DNA of 64,000 bases from Variovorax guangxiensis (lineage in GTDB: Bacteria; Pseudomonadota; Gammaproteobacteria; Burkholderiales; Burkholderiaceae_C), in NCBI RefSeq assembly GCF_003952165.1, contig NZ_RXFT01000021.1, positions 46,432 through 110,431 on the forward strand, read 5' to 3'. Below, one piece after another: positions 47,526 through 57,751 of this stretch. Made by a program: the position numbers and the translations under genes. Numbering within the stretch: position 1 is the stretch's first letter; every line of letters starts with the position of its first letter. The notes below the pieces were generated by a model. It saw only the letters and a list, made by a program, of their open reading frames with translations, did no database searches and had not been told where the DNA came from.

Positions 47526-48382
47526 AGGGCGGCGCGCTGCGTCGGTGGTTCGGAAGGCTGGCGCTGTGCACGCTGCCGCTCATGCTGGGCGGCTGCGTGC
47601 AGTCGATGTTCTATTACCCGGACAGCGTGCGCTACGAGACCCCCGAGGCTCTCGGCATGCGCTACGAGAACGTGCAGTTCGCCAGCGCCGACGGCACACG
47701 CCTGAGCGGCTGGTTCCTGCCCGCCGAGAACCGGCAGAACCCGAAGGAGGCCAAGGGCACGGTGGTGCACTTCCACGGCAACGCGCAGAACATGAGCACG
47801 CACTGGCGCTTCGTGGCCTGGCTGCCGAAGCGGGACTACAACGTGTTCGTGTTCGACTACCGCGGCTACGGCCAGTCGGAAGGCAAGCCCGAGCCCAAGG
47901 GCGTCTTCGAGGATTCGAACGCCGCACTGAACTACGTGCGCTCGCGCAAGGACGTGGACCCCGAGCGGCTCTTCGTCTTCGGCCAGAGCCTGGGCGGCAC
48001 CAACGCGATCGCGGTGGTGGGCTCGGGCAACCGCGCGGGCGTGAAGGCCGCGGCCATCGAGTCGACCTTCTATTCCTACTCGTCGATCGCCAACGAGAAG
48101 CTCAGCGGCGCCGGCCTGCTGGTGAGCGACGAGTACGCGGCCTCGAAATATGTGGCGGCCATATCGCCCATTCCGCTGCTGCTGATCCACGGCACGGCCG
48201 ACCAGGTGATTCCGCCCTCGCACTCCAAGCGGCTGCTGGCCGACGCGCGCGAGCCCAAGCGGCTGATCGAGGCGCCGGGCGCCGCGCATCTCGAACCGAT
48301 GACGGCCCTGCGCTATGGCGCGGCCTACCGCAAGGCGCTGACCGAGTTCTTCGAGTCGGCACTGCACCCACTTCAGCAATGA
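47522..48382 (+). CDS. Alpha/beta-hydrolase lipoprotein
   Basis: 286 residues. Signal peptide with lipobox LMLGGC (residues 20-25), so membrane anchored. The hydrolase fold has the oxyanion motif HFHGNAQN, the nucleophile elbow GQSLGG and the final acid/His region LIHGTADQ and GAAHLEP. It resembles the BEM46/YfhR-like esterase group. Substrate unknown. ATG overlaps both neighbours. Confidence 0.83.
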   Translation: MKGGALRRWFGRLALCTLPLMLGGCVQSMFYYPDSVRYETPEALGMRYENVQFASADGTRLSGWFLPAENRQNPKEAKGTVVHFHGNAQNMSTHWRFVAWLPKRDYNVFVFDYRGYGQSEGKPEPKGVFEDSNAALNYVRSRKDVDPERLFVFGQSLGGTNAIAVVGSGNRAGVKAAAIESTFYSYSSIANEKLSGAGLLVSDEYAASKYVAAISPIPLLLIHGTADQVIPPSHSKRLLADAREPKRLIEAPGAAHLEPMTALRYGAAYRKALTEFFESALHPLQQ

Positions 48383-49338
48383 CGACGGCCATGAAGCATT
48401 TCGACGAAGCCGCCACTCGTGCCCCGCTGGGCTTCGACCGCCTGGTTCCTGCCCTGCGCGCGGCCTTCGCGGCGGGCGCCCAGGTGCCGCCGCGCCACGT
48501 GCACGCCATCGACACCACAGCCGGCGCCAGCGGCAAGGGCACCGTGCTCATCATGCCGGCATGGAGCGACGCGGGCTTCCTCGGCATCAAGACGATCAAC
48601 ATCTTCCCCGGCAACAGCGAGCGCGGACTGCCCGGCCTGCATGCGACCTACGTGCTGTACGACGCGCGCACCGGCGTGCCGCTGGCGATGATGGACGGCA
48701 ACGAGATCACCGCGCGCCGCACGGCCGCAGCCTCGGCGCTGGGCGCGTCGTTCCTGGCGCGCGCCGATGCGCGCCGGCTGCTGGTGCTGGGCACCGGCCG
48801 CATCGCACGCATGCTGCCCGCCGCGCATGCGAGCGTGCGGCCCATCGACGAATTGTGGGTGTGGAACCACCGGCCGGAAGGCGCGCAAGCGCTGGCCGCC
48901 CAATGGCGCGCCGAGGGCTGGAACGCGCGGGCGGCAACGGATCTGGAAGCCGCCGTGCGTCAGGCCGACATCGTGAGCTGCGCCACGCTGGCCACCTCGC
49001 CGCTGGTGCGCGGCGAGTGGCTGGCACCGGGCTCGCACCTGGACCTGATCGGCAGCTTCACGCCCGCGATGCGCGAAGCCGACGCCCGGTGCTTCGACGG
49101 CGCCCTGACCTGGGTCGACACCGAGGAGGCGCTGCAGAAATCCGGTGACCTGCTCGACGCGATGGCCGCCGGCACGCTGCGCGCGGAGGAGGTGCAGGGC
49201 ACGCTGGCGATGCTGTGCCGCGGGGAGCACCCTGGCCGCACGAACGATGCCGGGCGCACCGTGTTCAAGGCTGTCGGCAGCGCGCTGGAAGACCTGGCCG
49301 CTGCCACGCTCGTGTGGCAATCAGGCGACGTCATCTAA
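48379..49338 (+). CDS. Ornithine cyclodeaminase/mu-crystallin-family reductase
   Basis: 319 residues. IKTINIFPGNSERGLPGLHATYVL and the Rossmann motif LLVLGTGRIARML (near residue 135) mark this NAD(P)-dependent family. Members are ornithine cyclodeaminases, alanine dehydrogenases or pyrroline-2-carboxylate reductases; which one cannot be told. Its start overlaps the lipoprotein stop (ATGA). Confidence 0.82.
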   Translation: MTTAMKHFDEAATRAPLGFDRLVPALRAAFAAGAQVPPRHVHAIDTTAGASGKGTVLIMPAWSDAGFLGIKTINIFPGNSERGLPGLHATYVLYDARTGVPLAMMDGNEITARRTAAASALGASFLARADARRLLVLGTGRIARMLPAAHASVRPIDELWVWNHRPEGAQALAAQWRAEGWNARAATDLEAAVRQADIVSCATLATSPLVRGEWLAPGSHLDLIGSFTPAMREADARCFDGALTWVDTEEALQKSGDLLDAMAAGTLRAEEVQGTLAMLCRGEHPGRTNDAGRTVFKAVGSALEDLAAATLVWQSGDVI

Positions 49339-49456
49339 TACTTATGGCTTGTTTTCCGCTGTGTTTTCCTACATCCGGATACGTCTTGTAGCCAATAGCG
49401 CACGCAGCGCATCGCGAGTACCGTGCTCCTCACGCCATCGAATCGGGGGGCACGAC

Positions 49457-49687
49457 ATGCTGAGCACCGAACACAAAGCCAACATCCTGCGCAAGGCCGG
49501 ATACACCGTGCCCGCAGGTCCGGGAAACCCCAACAGCCCCTACCAGACGGCCCAGTGCTGGGCGAAAGCGATCGACACGCTCTACGTGACGTACGCCGCC
49601 AGCCGCGCAGCCAAGAGCCTGCGCGACGCGGAAGAGGCCCGGATGCTGGCGCTGCTGCAGCTGCGCTCGGCCAAGGCCTGGGCCTGA
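49457..49687 (+). CDS. Small hypothetical protein
   Basis: 76 residues, soluble, opening MLSTEHKANILRKAGYTVPAG and ending in a helical Ala/Leu/Arg stretch. No family recognised. GGGGGG is seen 8-10 bases before ATG 49457. The 118-bp gap upstream has lower G+C than average and may hold its promoter. Confidence 0.6.
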   Translation: MLSTEHKANILRKAGYTVPAGPGNPNSPYQTAQCWAKAIDTLYVTYAASRAAKSLRDAEEARMLALLQLRSAKAWA

Positions 49688-49701
49688 CGGCCCGTGCAGC
49701 C

Positions 49702-50064
49702 TCAGGGCTTCTTCTGCTTTTCGGGCGCGTCGCCGCTGCCGCCGCGCGAGAGCTGGCCCGCCTTCATGGCCTCGCGGTTCGCCGCACGGCGCTTGGCCGC
49801 GGCGGCCCGGCGCTCTTCCCTTGACATCTTCAGTGCGGTCGTCGCGCGCACCTCGCCCTCCTGCATCTGCGGCCCACGGGCGGCGGCTGCGCCATCCGCG
49901 CGGCGCTCCTCGCGAGCCTCGGCGCGCTCCGCCCGGGTGGTGGGCGCCACGGGCCGCGCCTTGCCCTGAGCCGGATCGGCTTCGCCGGAAGACTGGGCGG
50001 ACGCCACCTGCACGACCATCATCTGAGCCAGGGCCAGGCAAGCCGGCACGAGCATTTTTTTCAT
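49702..50064 (-). CDS. Small secreted charged protein
   Basis: 120 residues with a signal peptide ending VASAQ near residue 24. The mature part is rich in Ala, Arg and Glu (RAERAEAREERRADG; SREERRAAAAKRRAANREA), probably helical or disordered. No catalytic motif. It converges on the small gene at 49457-49687. Function unknown. Confidence 0.65.
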   Translation of the reverse strand: MKKMLVPACLALAQMMVVQVASAQSSGEADPAQGKARPVAPTTRAERAEAREERRADGAAAARGPQMQEGEVRATTALKMSREERRAAAAKRRAANREAMKAGQLSRGGSGDAPEKQKKP

Positions 50065-50163
50065 TGCGATGACCTTTCAGCACCCGCGACGGCACGGGGC
50101 CGGGGCATTGTGGTCAGGGTCCGGGGCGGTGTCCACACCGGCAACCCGCATGCCGATGGAGCT

Positions 50164-50766
50164 TTAGTCCGTGCGCTGGCGGTCGGCCAAATAGGCGAAC
50201 AGCAGCCTGAGGAGTTCGGTCCTCATCGCCGGAGCATCCAGGTCGCCGCGGCGCGCCGCCGCGTGGACTGCGCCTTCGACCGCGGACGAGAGCATGCGGG
50301 CTGCGATGTCGGCATCGGCGTCGCCTCCCGGCCCACCGCTTTCAACGACGAGTGCCCGGTAGCGGCGCTGGTATTCGGCCTCGAACTCGGGGTAGGTCGA
50401 GCGCGCGGCGAGCGGCACCTCGTCGACGAGCACGCGGTGCAGCGCCTGGTCGACCGAATGGGCGGCGATGACCCCGTCGACGAAGCGCTCCACGCGGCGC
50501 GAAAGCGGAGCCGAAGCGTCGACATCCGCATCGGAACCGTTCAGCGCCGCCAGCACCTCGTCGAGGTGACGCTGCCGTATCGCCTCGGCGATGGCCAGCT
50601 TGTCCGGGAAGTACTGGTAGAGCGAGCCGACGCTGACGCCAGCCACCGCCGCGATCTCGTTGGTGGTGAACCGCGCCCATCCGCGGCGCGCCAGAACGCG
50701 AGTTGCGGCCTCGACGATGGCGTCCACCGTGACGCGCGAACGCTGCTGCCGGGGCGCTTTGCGCAT
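50164..50766 (-). CDS. TetR-family regulator
   Basis: 200 residues. N-terminal HTH (TTNEIAAVAGVSVGSLYQYFPDKLAI) near residues 34-58 and a C-terminal helical ligand domain. ATG 50766 is preferred over an upstream in-frame TTG at 50817. It is divergent from a DinB-family gene, with a perfect 17-bp palindrome in between. Confidence 0.85.
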   Translation of the reverse strand: MRKAPRQQRSRVTVDAIVEAATRVLARRGWARFTTNEIAAVAGVSVGSLYQYFPDKLAIAEAIRQRHLDEVLAALNGSDADVDASAPLSRRVERFVDGVIAAHSVDQALHRVLVDEVPLAARSTYPEFEAEYQRRYRALVVESGGPGGDADADIAARMLSSAVEGAVHAAARRGDLDAPAMRTELLRLLFAYLADRQRTD

Positions 50767-50826
50767 GGTCCTGCGCTGTGGGGGAATGCGAGTACCCAAG
50801 TTCGAGGCTCCACTCAAGAATGGGAG

Positions 50827-50843
50827 CGCACGCCAGGCGTGCG
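50827..50843. promoter_or_regulatory. TetR operator palindrome
   Basis: CGCACGCCAGGCGTGCG is perfectly palindromic around its central base. It lies in the 102-bp gap between the TetR gene and the divergent DinB gene, 26 bp before the DinB ATG, as expected for a repressor site. Confidence 0.65.
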
Positions 50844-50868
50844 TTCAACTGTCCGAAGGGAGATTGTG

Positions 50869-51381
50869 ATGAGTACGCAGACGCTTCTGGCCTCGCTGTT
50901 CCGCTACAAGGCCTGGGCCGACGAGGGCCTGCTGGCGGCCCTGGCCGATCTGGCGGCCAACGGCCCGGCCGACGAGTACCGCGCGGCCGCGCGCGTGTTC
51001 AACCACGGCTTCATCGTCGACCGCATCTTCGTCGCCAACGTGCAGCGCAAGGCACACGGCCACACCGCGACCGGCGCGCCCGAGCCGCCGCCGCTGGAAA
51101 CGCTGGGCGAGGCGGTGCGGGAAACCGATCGCTGGTACATCGACTACGTGGCGCGCCTGAGCCCGCGCGAGCTGGAGGAAGGCATCGAGTTCACCTTCAC
51201 CGACGGCGCGCCGGGCCGGATGTCGCGCGAGGAAATGCTGGCCCACGTGGCGACTCACGCGGGCTATCACCGTGGAGAAGTCGGCCGGATACTGACCCGG
51301 CTCACGGGCTCGTCGCCGCCGGACACCTTCACCGGCTTCCTTCATCGGGCCGAACCCGCTCGTCGCGAGCGCAACGCATAG
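50869..51381 (+). CDS. DinB-family protein
   Basis: 170 residues, four-helix DinB/YfiT fold. The three metal histidines are probably His45 in ARVFNHGFIVDRIF, His126 in LAHVATHAGYHRGEVGRIL and His134 in the same segment (numbers approximate). GAAGGGAG precedes ATG 50869. Family members are metal-dependent thiol transferases or unknown. Likely repressed by the adjacent TetR. Confidence 0.82.
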   Translation: MSTQTLLASLFRYKAWADEGLLAALADLAANGPADEYRAAARVFNHGFIVDRIFVANVQRKAHGHTATGAPEPPPLETLGEAVRETDRWYIDYVARLSPRELEEGIEFTFTDGAPGRMSREEMLAHVATHAGYHRGEVGRILTRLTGSSPPDTFTGFLHRAEPARRERNA

Positions 51382-51421
51382 CGGCGGCGTCTCCCGTCTT
51401 CGGGGGCCACGGCCCGCCGGC

Positions 51422-51844
51422 TTACTTGCCTTGTGCCGATTGCAGCACCGGGTTCTGCATGGTCGAGATGACCTTGCTGTTGACACGCGAGCCGCTGGTC
51501 ACGTTCTGGTCGGGCGCCGCGGCGGTGGCCATGGCTTCCTGGTAGACCTGCGCCGGGTCGCGGCTGGAGGTGAACGGGTCCGCGCCGCGCGAGCCGCGCG
51601 TCACGTTCTGGTTGGGCGCGTGGGCGGTCTCGACGGCCTGCTTGTACATGGCTTCGGCATCGGCCGTGGACGTGAACGGATCGGCGCCGCGCGAACCGCG
51701 CGTGACGTTCTGGTCCTTGGCGTGGGCGGCGGCGACGGCTTCGGCTTCGACGGCTTCGCGCGTGCGCTGCTGGGCCTGGGCGGGCACGGAAGCGATGGCG
51801 AGCAGGGCGAGCGCGGCAGCGAGGGCGATCTGGGAGGTCTTCAT
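51422..51844 (-). CDS. Small secreted QNVT-repeat protein
   Basis: 140 residues. Signal peptide ends PAQAQ near residue 25. The mature part has three imperfect repeats of about 33 residues with AVAAAHAKDQNVTRGSRGADPFTS-like cores. The Ala/Val/His start of each repeat resembles the proteins at 30169-30970. No enzymatic motif; function unknown. Ribosome site weak. Confidence 0.72.
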   Translation of the reverse strand: MKTSQIALAAALALLAIASVPAQAQQRTREAVEAEAVAAAHAKDQNVTRGSRGADPFTSTADAEAMYKQAVETAHAPNQNVTRGSRGADPFTSSRDPAQVYQEAMATAAAPDQNVTSGSRVNSKVISTMQNPVLQSAQGK

Positions 51845-52153
51845 GGTTCGGTCTTTTCTGTGAGTTGTCTGTCGGTCCGTAAGAGGCTTGCCCGGGGATA
51901 CGGGAAAACCCTGAACGAGGCTATTCAGCGCAAAAGGCAGATCCGTGACGCCCCCGCCCCGAGCACCAGCTCTCGCGCGCGCCCTGCAGCCTCTGCGAAC
52001 TTCTGTTAACTGACGCGGCCCGGTCCGCCCGTTTCCTGCGCCGCGAACGCACTTCGGGCTTGCGCGCGGGCCATCGCTTCTGAGACAGTCGCCCGGGCCA
52101 CACCCGGACCGCCCCCTGTCTCCATCGGAAAGAACGAAGGGAAAACCGCAACC
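51845..52153. other. Intergenic region between divergent small genes
   Basis: 309 bp with no supported coding frame. It should hold promoters for the repeat protein (minus) and the hypothetical gene (plus). I see no strong palindrome or sigma-70 pair. Confidence 0.4.
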
Positions 52154-52612
52154 ATGGGAATGTTCGACTTCCTGAAGAAGAAACCCGCCATGCCCGCGAC
52201 GCTCGAGGAAGGCATGGCCTCGCAGGCCAAGGACTTCGTCGGCGCCTTCTCGCAGCCCGGCGCGCCCATCGACGGCTCCCGGCTCGACTACACGGCCCCC
52301 TCGCTGGCGCTTGTCGACCGCGTGCTCGACGACTTCTTCAAGCAGCAGGCGCCGCTGCCGGACGATCTGCACTTCCTCGCATCGGCCTACGTCTTCGAGG
52401 TCGCGCGCCGCGAGTTCGGCGGGCGCTATTTGCGCGGCGACGAGGACAACCCCTTCGTGCTCGTCATCGGCGAGGGCGAATCGCAGGTCGGCGTGTGCGT
52501 GATGGGCAAGGTGCGCGGACGGGCCACCAACGGCCCCGAGGACGACCTGGGCTTCTTCTACGCCGGCATCGCGCCCACGGTGGCACGCGGCGTGCGCGCG
52601 ACCATCATCTGA
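52154..52612 (+). CDS. Conserved hypothetical protein
   Basis: 152 residues, soluble, acidic. Starts MGMFDFLKKKPAMPATLEEG and contains DDLHFLASAYVFEVARREFGGRYLRG and NPFVLVIGEGESQVGVCVMGKVRGRA, which look like an alpha/beta fold. No family recognised. It stands alone on the plus strand. Confidence 0.68.
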   Translation: MGMFDFLKKKPAMPATLEEGMASQAKDFVGAFSQPGAPIDGSRLDYTAPSLALVDRVLDDFFKQQAPLPDDLHFLASAYVFEVARREFGGRYLRGDEDNPFVLVIGEGESQVGVCVMGKVRGRATNGPEDDLGFFYAGIAPTVARGVRATII

Positions 52613-52741
52613 AGCCACGGCGCCGGCCGCGGTCACAGCCGGCTGCTACCCGCCGCGCCCTGCTCCTTCGAATAATCCGGAAACGGCCCGCGCCCGGTGC
52701 GCCGGGCCGCATTCCAACCTCATCCGAAGGAGACAAGAGAC

Positions 52742-53320
52742 ATGGCGCGCAAGATCCTGATGCTCTGCGGCGACTACGCCGAAGACTACGAAACCATGGT
52801 GCCTTTCCAGGCCCTGCTGGCCGTGGGCCACACGGTGCATGCGGTGGCGCCGGACAAGAAGGCCGGCGACTGGGTCCACACCGCCATCCACGATTTCGAG
52901 GGTGCCCAGACCTACAGCGAGAAGCCCGGCCACCGCTTCACGCTGAACGCCAACTTCGCCGACGTCCGCCCCGAGGCCTACGACGCGCTGGTCATTCCGG
53001 GCGGCCGCGCGCCGGAGTACCTACGCATGAACACCCGCGTGGTCGAGATCGCTCGGCACTTCCTGGCCGCCGACAAGCCGCTGGCGGCGGTGTGCCACGG
53101 CGCCCAGCTGCTCGCGGCCACGGGCCTGCTCAAGGGCCGCAAGGTGTCGGCCTATCCGGCCTGCCAGGTGGAGGTGGAACTTGCGGGCGCCGAGTACATG
53201 GGCATCCCGGTCGACCAGGCCGTGACCGACCGCAACCTGGTCACCGCGCCCGCATGGCCGGCGCATCCGGCGTGGCTCTCGCAGTTCCTCGTGGTGCTGG
53301 GCACGCGCATCGAGCATTGA
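52742..53320 (+). CDS. DJ-1/PfpI-family protein
   Basis: 192 residues. Glu14 (GDYAEDYE) and the nucleophile Cys118-His119 in AVCHGAQLL are the family's catalytic pair. Members act as glyoxalases, deglycase-like or amidase-like enzymes. Start ATG 52742 has AAGGAGACAAGAGAC upstream. Followed closely by an RHH protein. Confidence 0.85.
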   Translation: MARKILMLCGDYAEDYETMVPFQALLAVGHTVHAVAPDKKAGDWVHTAIHDFEGAQTYSEKPGHRFTLNANFADVRPEAYDALVIPGGRAPEYLRMNTRVVEIARHFLAADKPLAAVCHGAQLLAATGLLKGRKVSAYPACQVEVELAGAEYMGIPVDQAVTDRNLVTAPAWPAHPAWLSQFLVVLGTRIEH

Positions 53321-53391
53321 ACTCCCGGCGGGCGGCGCGGCGCTACAGTGCGGCGTCGCCCACCTTCCTTCAAGCAAAGGAGACAGCCACC

Positions 53392-53802
53392 ATGTGCGAA
53401 GTCTTCATCAGTGCCGATCCGCAGAGCTATGACGCGCGCACGCGCTCGGTGCGGCTGCACGGCGTCGTCACCAGCATCCGGCTCGAGAACCTGTTCTGGC
53501 AGGTATTGGAAGAGATCGCGCGGCGCGACGGCATGGTCGTGGTGCAACTCATCGAGCGGCTCTACGACGAGCTGGTGGCCGCGCGCGGCGAAGTCGGCAA
53601 CTTCGCCTCGTTCCTTCGGGTGAGCGCCCTGCGCTACGAGGCGCTGCTGGCGCAGGGGCGCATTCCCGCCGACAACTCGGTGGCGATCCGCTCGCTCGAC
53701 GCGAAGGCGGTGCTGCACGAGCTGCCCGAGGGCTGGGGCAGCCCTCTGCCTGAACAGGCGCGCGTGCACACGCTGCACGTGGCAGCGCGGCGCCAGGCCT
53801 AG
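53392..53802 (+). CDS. Ribbon-helix-helix domain protein
   Basis: 136 residues with an RHH_4-type domain: RSVRLHGVVTSIRLENLFWQVLEEIARRDGM near residues 18-48. These are small DNA-binding proteins. AAGGAGACAGCC before ATG. Targets unknown. Converges with a Bug gene after a 3-bp gap. Confidence 0.75.
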   Translation: MCEVFISADPQSYDARTRSVRLHGVVTSIRLENLFWQVLEEIARRDGMVVVQLIERLYDELVAARGEVGNFASFLRVSALRYEALLAQGRIPADNSVAIRSLDAKAVLHELPEGWGSPLPEQARVHTLHVAARRQA

Positions 53803-53805
53803 CGA

Positions 53806-54813
53806 TCAGTCCAGCGAGACGTTCGCCTTGCGGATCACGTCGGTGAAGCGCTTCGTCTCGCTCGCCACGAACTCGTCGAACTGCGGGCGCGTGGTCGGGA
53901 AGGGCTCGTAGCCGAAGCTCTTGAACTTCTCCAGCACGTCGGGCTCGGCCAGCCCCTTCTCGATGTCGCGCTTGATCTTCTCGGTGACCGATGCGGGCAG
54001 GCCCTTCGGCACGGCGATGGCGTTCCAGCCGATGACCTCGAAGCCCTTCGGGCCGCCCGATTCGCCGACCGTCGGCACGTCGGGGAAGGCCGCCACGCGC
54101 TGGGGCGCGGCAGCGGCCAGGAAGCGCAGCTTGTTCGCGCGCTGCAGCGGGCCGGCGGTGGCGCTGCTGCCCAGCGCGAAGGCCAGCTCGCCGGTGGCGA
54201 CCGAGGTGTAGAGCTGCGTGGTCTCCTTGTAGACGATGTGCTCCATCTGCGTGCCGGTGGCCGACTCGAAGAGCTCCGAGCCCAGGTGCACCGGGTTGCC
54301 GACCGACCAGGAGCCGTAGTCGAGCTTGCCGGGGTTGGCCTTGGCGTCGGCGATCAGGTCGCCGATGGTCTTGTACTTGCTGTTGGTGGCGACGGTGAAG
54401 AAGAAGTAGGTCTTGAACAGCGGCAGCAGCGCGTCGAAGTCCTTGGCGGTGTCGTAGGGCAGCTTCTTGAAGAGCGCCGGGTACGCGGCAAGGTGCACGT
54501 TGTCGAGCACGATGATGTCGTGGCCGTCCTTCGCGCCGCGCTTGAAGGCGTCGATGGCGATGAAGCCGTTTCCACCGGGGCGATTCTCGACCACCACCGG
54601 CTGGCCCCACGCGCGCGAGAGCTTGTCGGCCACCAGCCGCGCCACGCCGTCGGGTCCGCCGCCCACCGGGAACGGCGTGATGATGCGCACCGGCTTGGTG
54701 GGAAAGGCCTGCTGTGCGAGGGCCGTTGTGGGCAGCAGCGCCGCTGCGGCCAGTGCGAGCGTTGCAAGGCCAGCGCCGCGGCGCGTTGTCTTCCTGGTCG
54801 ACGTGTCGTTCAT
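53806..54813 (-). CDS. Bug-type (tripartite tricarboxylate) periplasmic receptor
   Basis: 335 residues. Signal peptide ends TALAQQ near residue 34. Bug motifs include FPTKPVRIITPFPVGGGPDGVARLVAD and VVENRPGGNGFIAIDAF. AAGGA 7 bases before ATG 54813 fixes the start. It follows pcaF in the same direction, suggesting a carboxylate ligand linked to the 3-oxoadipate pathway. Confidence 0.87.
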   Translation of the reverse strand: MNDTSTRKTTRRGAGLATLALAAAALLPTTALAQQAFPTKPVRIITPFPVGGGPDGVARLVADKLSRAWGQPVVVENRPGGNGFIAIDAFKRGAKDGHDIIVLDNVHLAAYPALFKKLPYDTAKDFDALLPLFKTYFFFTVATNSKYKTIGDLIADAKANPGKLDYGSWSVGNPVHLGSELFESATGTQMEHIVYKETTQLYTSVATGELAFALGSSATAGPLQRANKLRFLAAAAPQRVAAFPDVPTVGESGGPKGFEVIGWNAIAVPKGLPASVTEKIKRDIEKGLAEPDVLEKFKSFGYEPFPTTRPQFDEFVASETKRFTDVIRKANVSLD

Positions 54814-54952
54814 CCTCTGATCCTTCTCTTTCATCCTCTTCGGTTAAAAAAATGCCATCGGGCCGCTGTTGCCGCGGCTGCCGATGGCCTTGTCTTCTTG
54901 CTTCTCTGGTTTTTTTCGTTGCGTGGCCGCCCGATCGGCGGCGCTGTTGTCG

Positions 54953-56158
<1,206 letters not shown>

Positions 56159-56193
56159 GGATGTCTCTGTTTGAGGAAAGTTGAATTCGGGTA

Positions 56194-56306
56194 CCGAACG
56201 CAGAGGGCGCGAAGGTTACGCGAAGGTCGCAGAAGGAAAACCATAAAAGGCTTTCATGGTCTTCTCTGCGACTTCTGCGTAGTTTTTGTCTTCCTTCTGC
56301 GTTCGG
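56194..56306. repeat. 113-bp imperfect inverted repeat between pcaJ and pcaF
   Basis: Perfect outer arms CCGAACGCAGA (56194-56204) and TCTGCGTTCGG (56296-56306) flank nested pairs GTCGCAGA/TCTGCGAC and ACCAT/ATGGT. The middle is A+T-rich. It would form one long hairpin in the pca transcript. It may be a non-coding mobile or REP-like element. Confidence 0.6.
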
Positions 56307-56315
56307 CTGTCCGCC

Positions 56316-56969
56316 TTAAGCGGCGATGGGCAGACCCACGAGCTTCTCGAGCTCCTCGCGGCTCAGGCCGTCGACCAGGTCGACGAGCTTCAGGCCCTGC
56401 GGGGTGCATTCGAGCGTGGCGAGGTCGGAGTAGACGCGCTTGACGCAGCCGATGCCGGTCAGCGGATAGGTGCATTCCTTGACCAGCTTGCTCACGCCCT
56501 GCTTGGTGAGCAGGTCCATCATGACCCAGGTCTGCTTGGCGCCGATGGCGAGGTCCATCGCGCCGCCGACGGCGGGAATGGCGTCCTTCTCGCCGGTGTG
56601 CCAGTTGGCGAGATCGCCGGTGGCCGACACCTGGAACGCGCCGAGCACGCAGATGTCGAGGTGGCCGCCGCGCATCATCGCGAAGCTGTCGGAGTGGTGG
56701 AAGAAGGAGCCGCCCGGCAGCAGCGTGACGGGCTGCTTGCCGGCGTTGATGAGGTCGTAGTCTTCCTCGCCGGCCTCGGGCGCGGGGCCCATGCCGAGGA
56801 TGCCGTTCTCGCTCTGCAGGATGACTTCGCGGCCCTTGGGCAGGTGGTTGGCCACCAGCGTGGGCTGGCCGATGCCCAGGTTGACGACGGCGCCGTCGAA
56901 GATGTCCTGCGCCACGCGGGCGGCGAGCTGGTCCTTGGTGCGGCGGGTGTAGTTCGTGCTCATGGTCAT
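56316..56969 (-). CDS. pcaJ: 3-oxoacid CoA-transferase subunit B
   Basis: 217 residues. GIGQPTLVANHLP and the catalytic Glu54 in SENGILGMGP identify the beta subunit. With PcaI it moves CoA from succinyl-CoA to 3-oxoadipate. ATG 56969 overlaps the pcaI stop (ATGA). A SCOT-type acetoacetate transferase is possible, but pcaF next to it favours 3-oxoadipate. Confidence 0.9.
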   Translation of the reverse strand: MTMSTNYTRRTKDQLAARVAQDIFDGAVVNLGIGQPTLVANHLPKGREVILQSENGILGMGPAPEAGEEDYDLINAGKQPVTLLPGGSFFHHSDSFAMMRGGHLDICVLGAFQVSATGDLANWHTGEKDAIPAVGGAMDLAIGAKQTWVMMDLLTKQGVSKLVKECTYPLTGIGCVKRVYSDLATLECTPQGLKLVDLVDGLSREELEKLVGLPIAA

Positions 56970-57667
56970 GCTGCCTTCTTGAAGCCGCCGGCCTGGGTGG
57001 CGACGCGTTCGATGCGCACCACCTGGTGCACGAAGATGCCCGGGGTGACGATGGTTTCGGGGTCGAGGGTGCCGAGCTCGGCGATGTCGTGCACGGTGGC
57101 GATGGTCTTCTTCGCGGCCATGGCCATCACCGGGCCGAAGTTGCGTGCCGCCTTGCGGTAGACCAGGTTGCCCCAGCGGTCGCCGCGCTCGGCCTTGATG
57201 AGCGCCACGTCGCCGTGGATGGGGTACTCGAGCACGTACTGCTTGCCGTCGATCTCGCGGGTCTCGCGGTTGCCCGCCAGCTGCGTGCCGTAGCCGGTGG
57301 GGCAGAAGAAGGCGCCGATGCCGGCGCCGGCGGCGCGGATGCGCTCGGCAAGGTTGCCCTGGGGCACGAGTTCGAGCTCGATCTTGCCGCTGCGGTAGAG
57401 CCCGTCGAACACCTGGCTGTCGGCCTGGCGCGGGAAGCTGCAGATGATCTTGCGCACGCGGCCGGCCTTCAGCAGCGCCGCGAGGCCGGTTTCGCCGTTG
57501 CCGGCGTTGTTGTTGACGACGGTGAGATCCTTGGCGCCCTGCTCGACGAGGCCGTCGATGAGTTCGTTGGGAATGCCGGCGGTGCCGAAACCGCCGATGA
57601 GAACCGTGGCGCCGTCGGGGATGCCAGCCAGGGCATCGGCGACCGAGCGCGCGATCTTGTTGATCAT
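56966..57667 (-). CDS. pcaI: 3-oxoacid CoA-transferase subunit A
   Basis: 233-residue alpha subunit. GGFGTAGIPNELIDGL and NNNAGNGETGLAALL are the CoA-binding region of the family; EYPIHGDVALIKAERGDRWGNLVYR is also typical. First gene of a minus-strand operon with pcaJ, pcaF and a Bug receptor, divergent from the IclR regulator. Confidence 0.9.
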   Translation of the reverse strand: MINKIARSVADALAGIPDGATVLIGGFGTAGIPNELIDGLVEQGAKDLTVVNNNAGNGETGLAALLKAGRVRKIICSFPRQADSQVFDGLYRSGKIELELVPQGNLAERIRAAGAGIGAFFCPTGYGTQLAGNRETREIDGKQYVLEYPIHGDVALIKAERGDRWGNLVYRKAARNFGPVMAMAAKKTIATVHDIAELGTLDPETIVTPGIFVHQVVRIERVATQAGGFKKAA

Positions 57668-57751
57668 GAAGCCTGTCTCCGGGAGTGAAGAAAGAGAACG
57701 AAGAAAAGAACCTGCCTGAACGCTCCGGCCGATTCTGCGAATTGCCGATTT

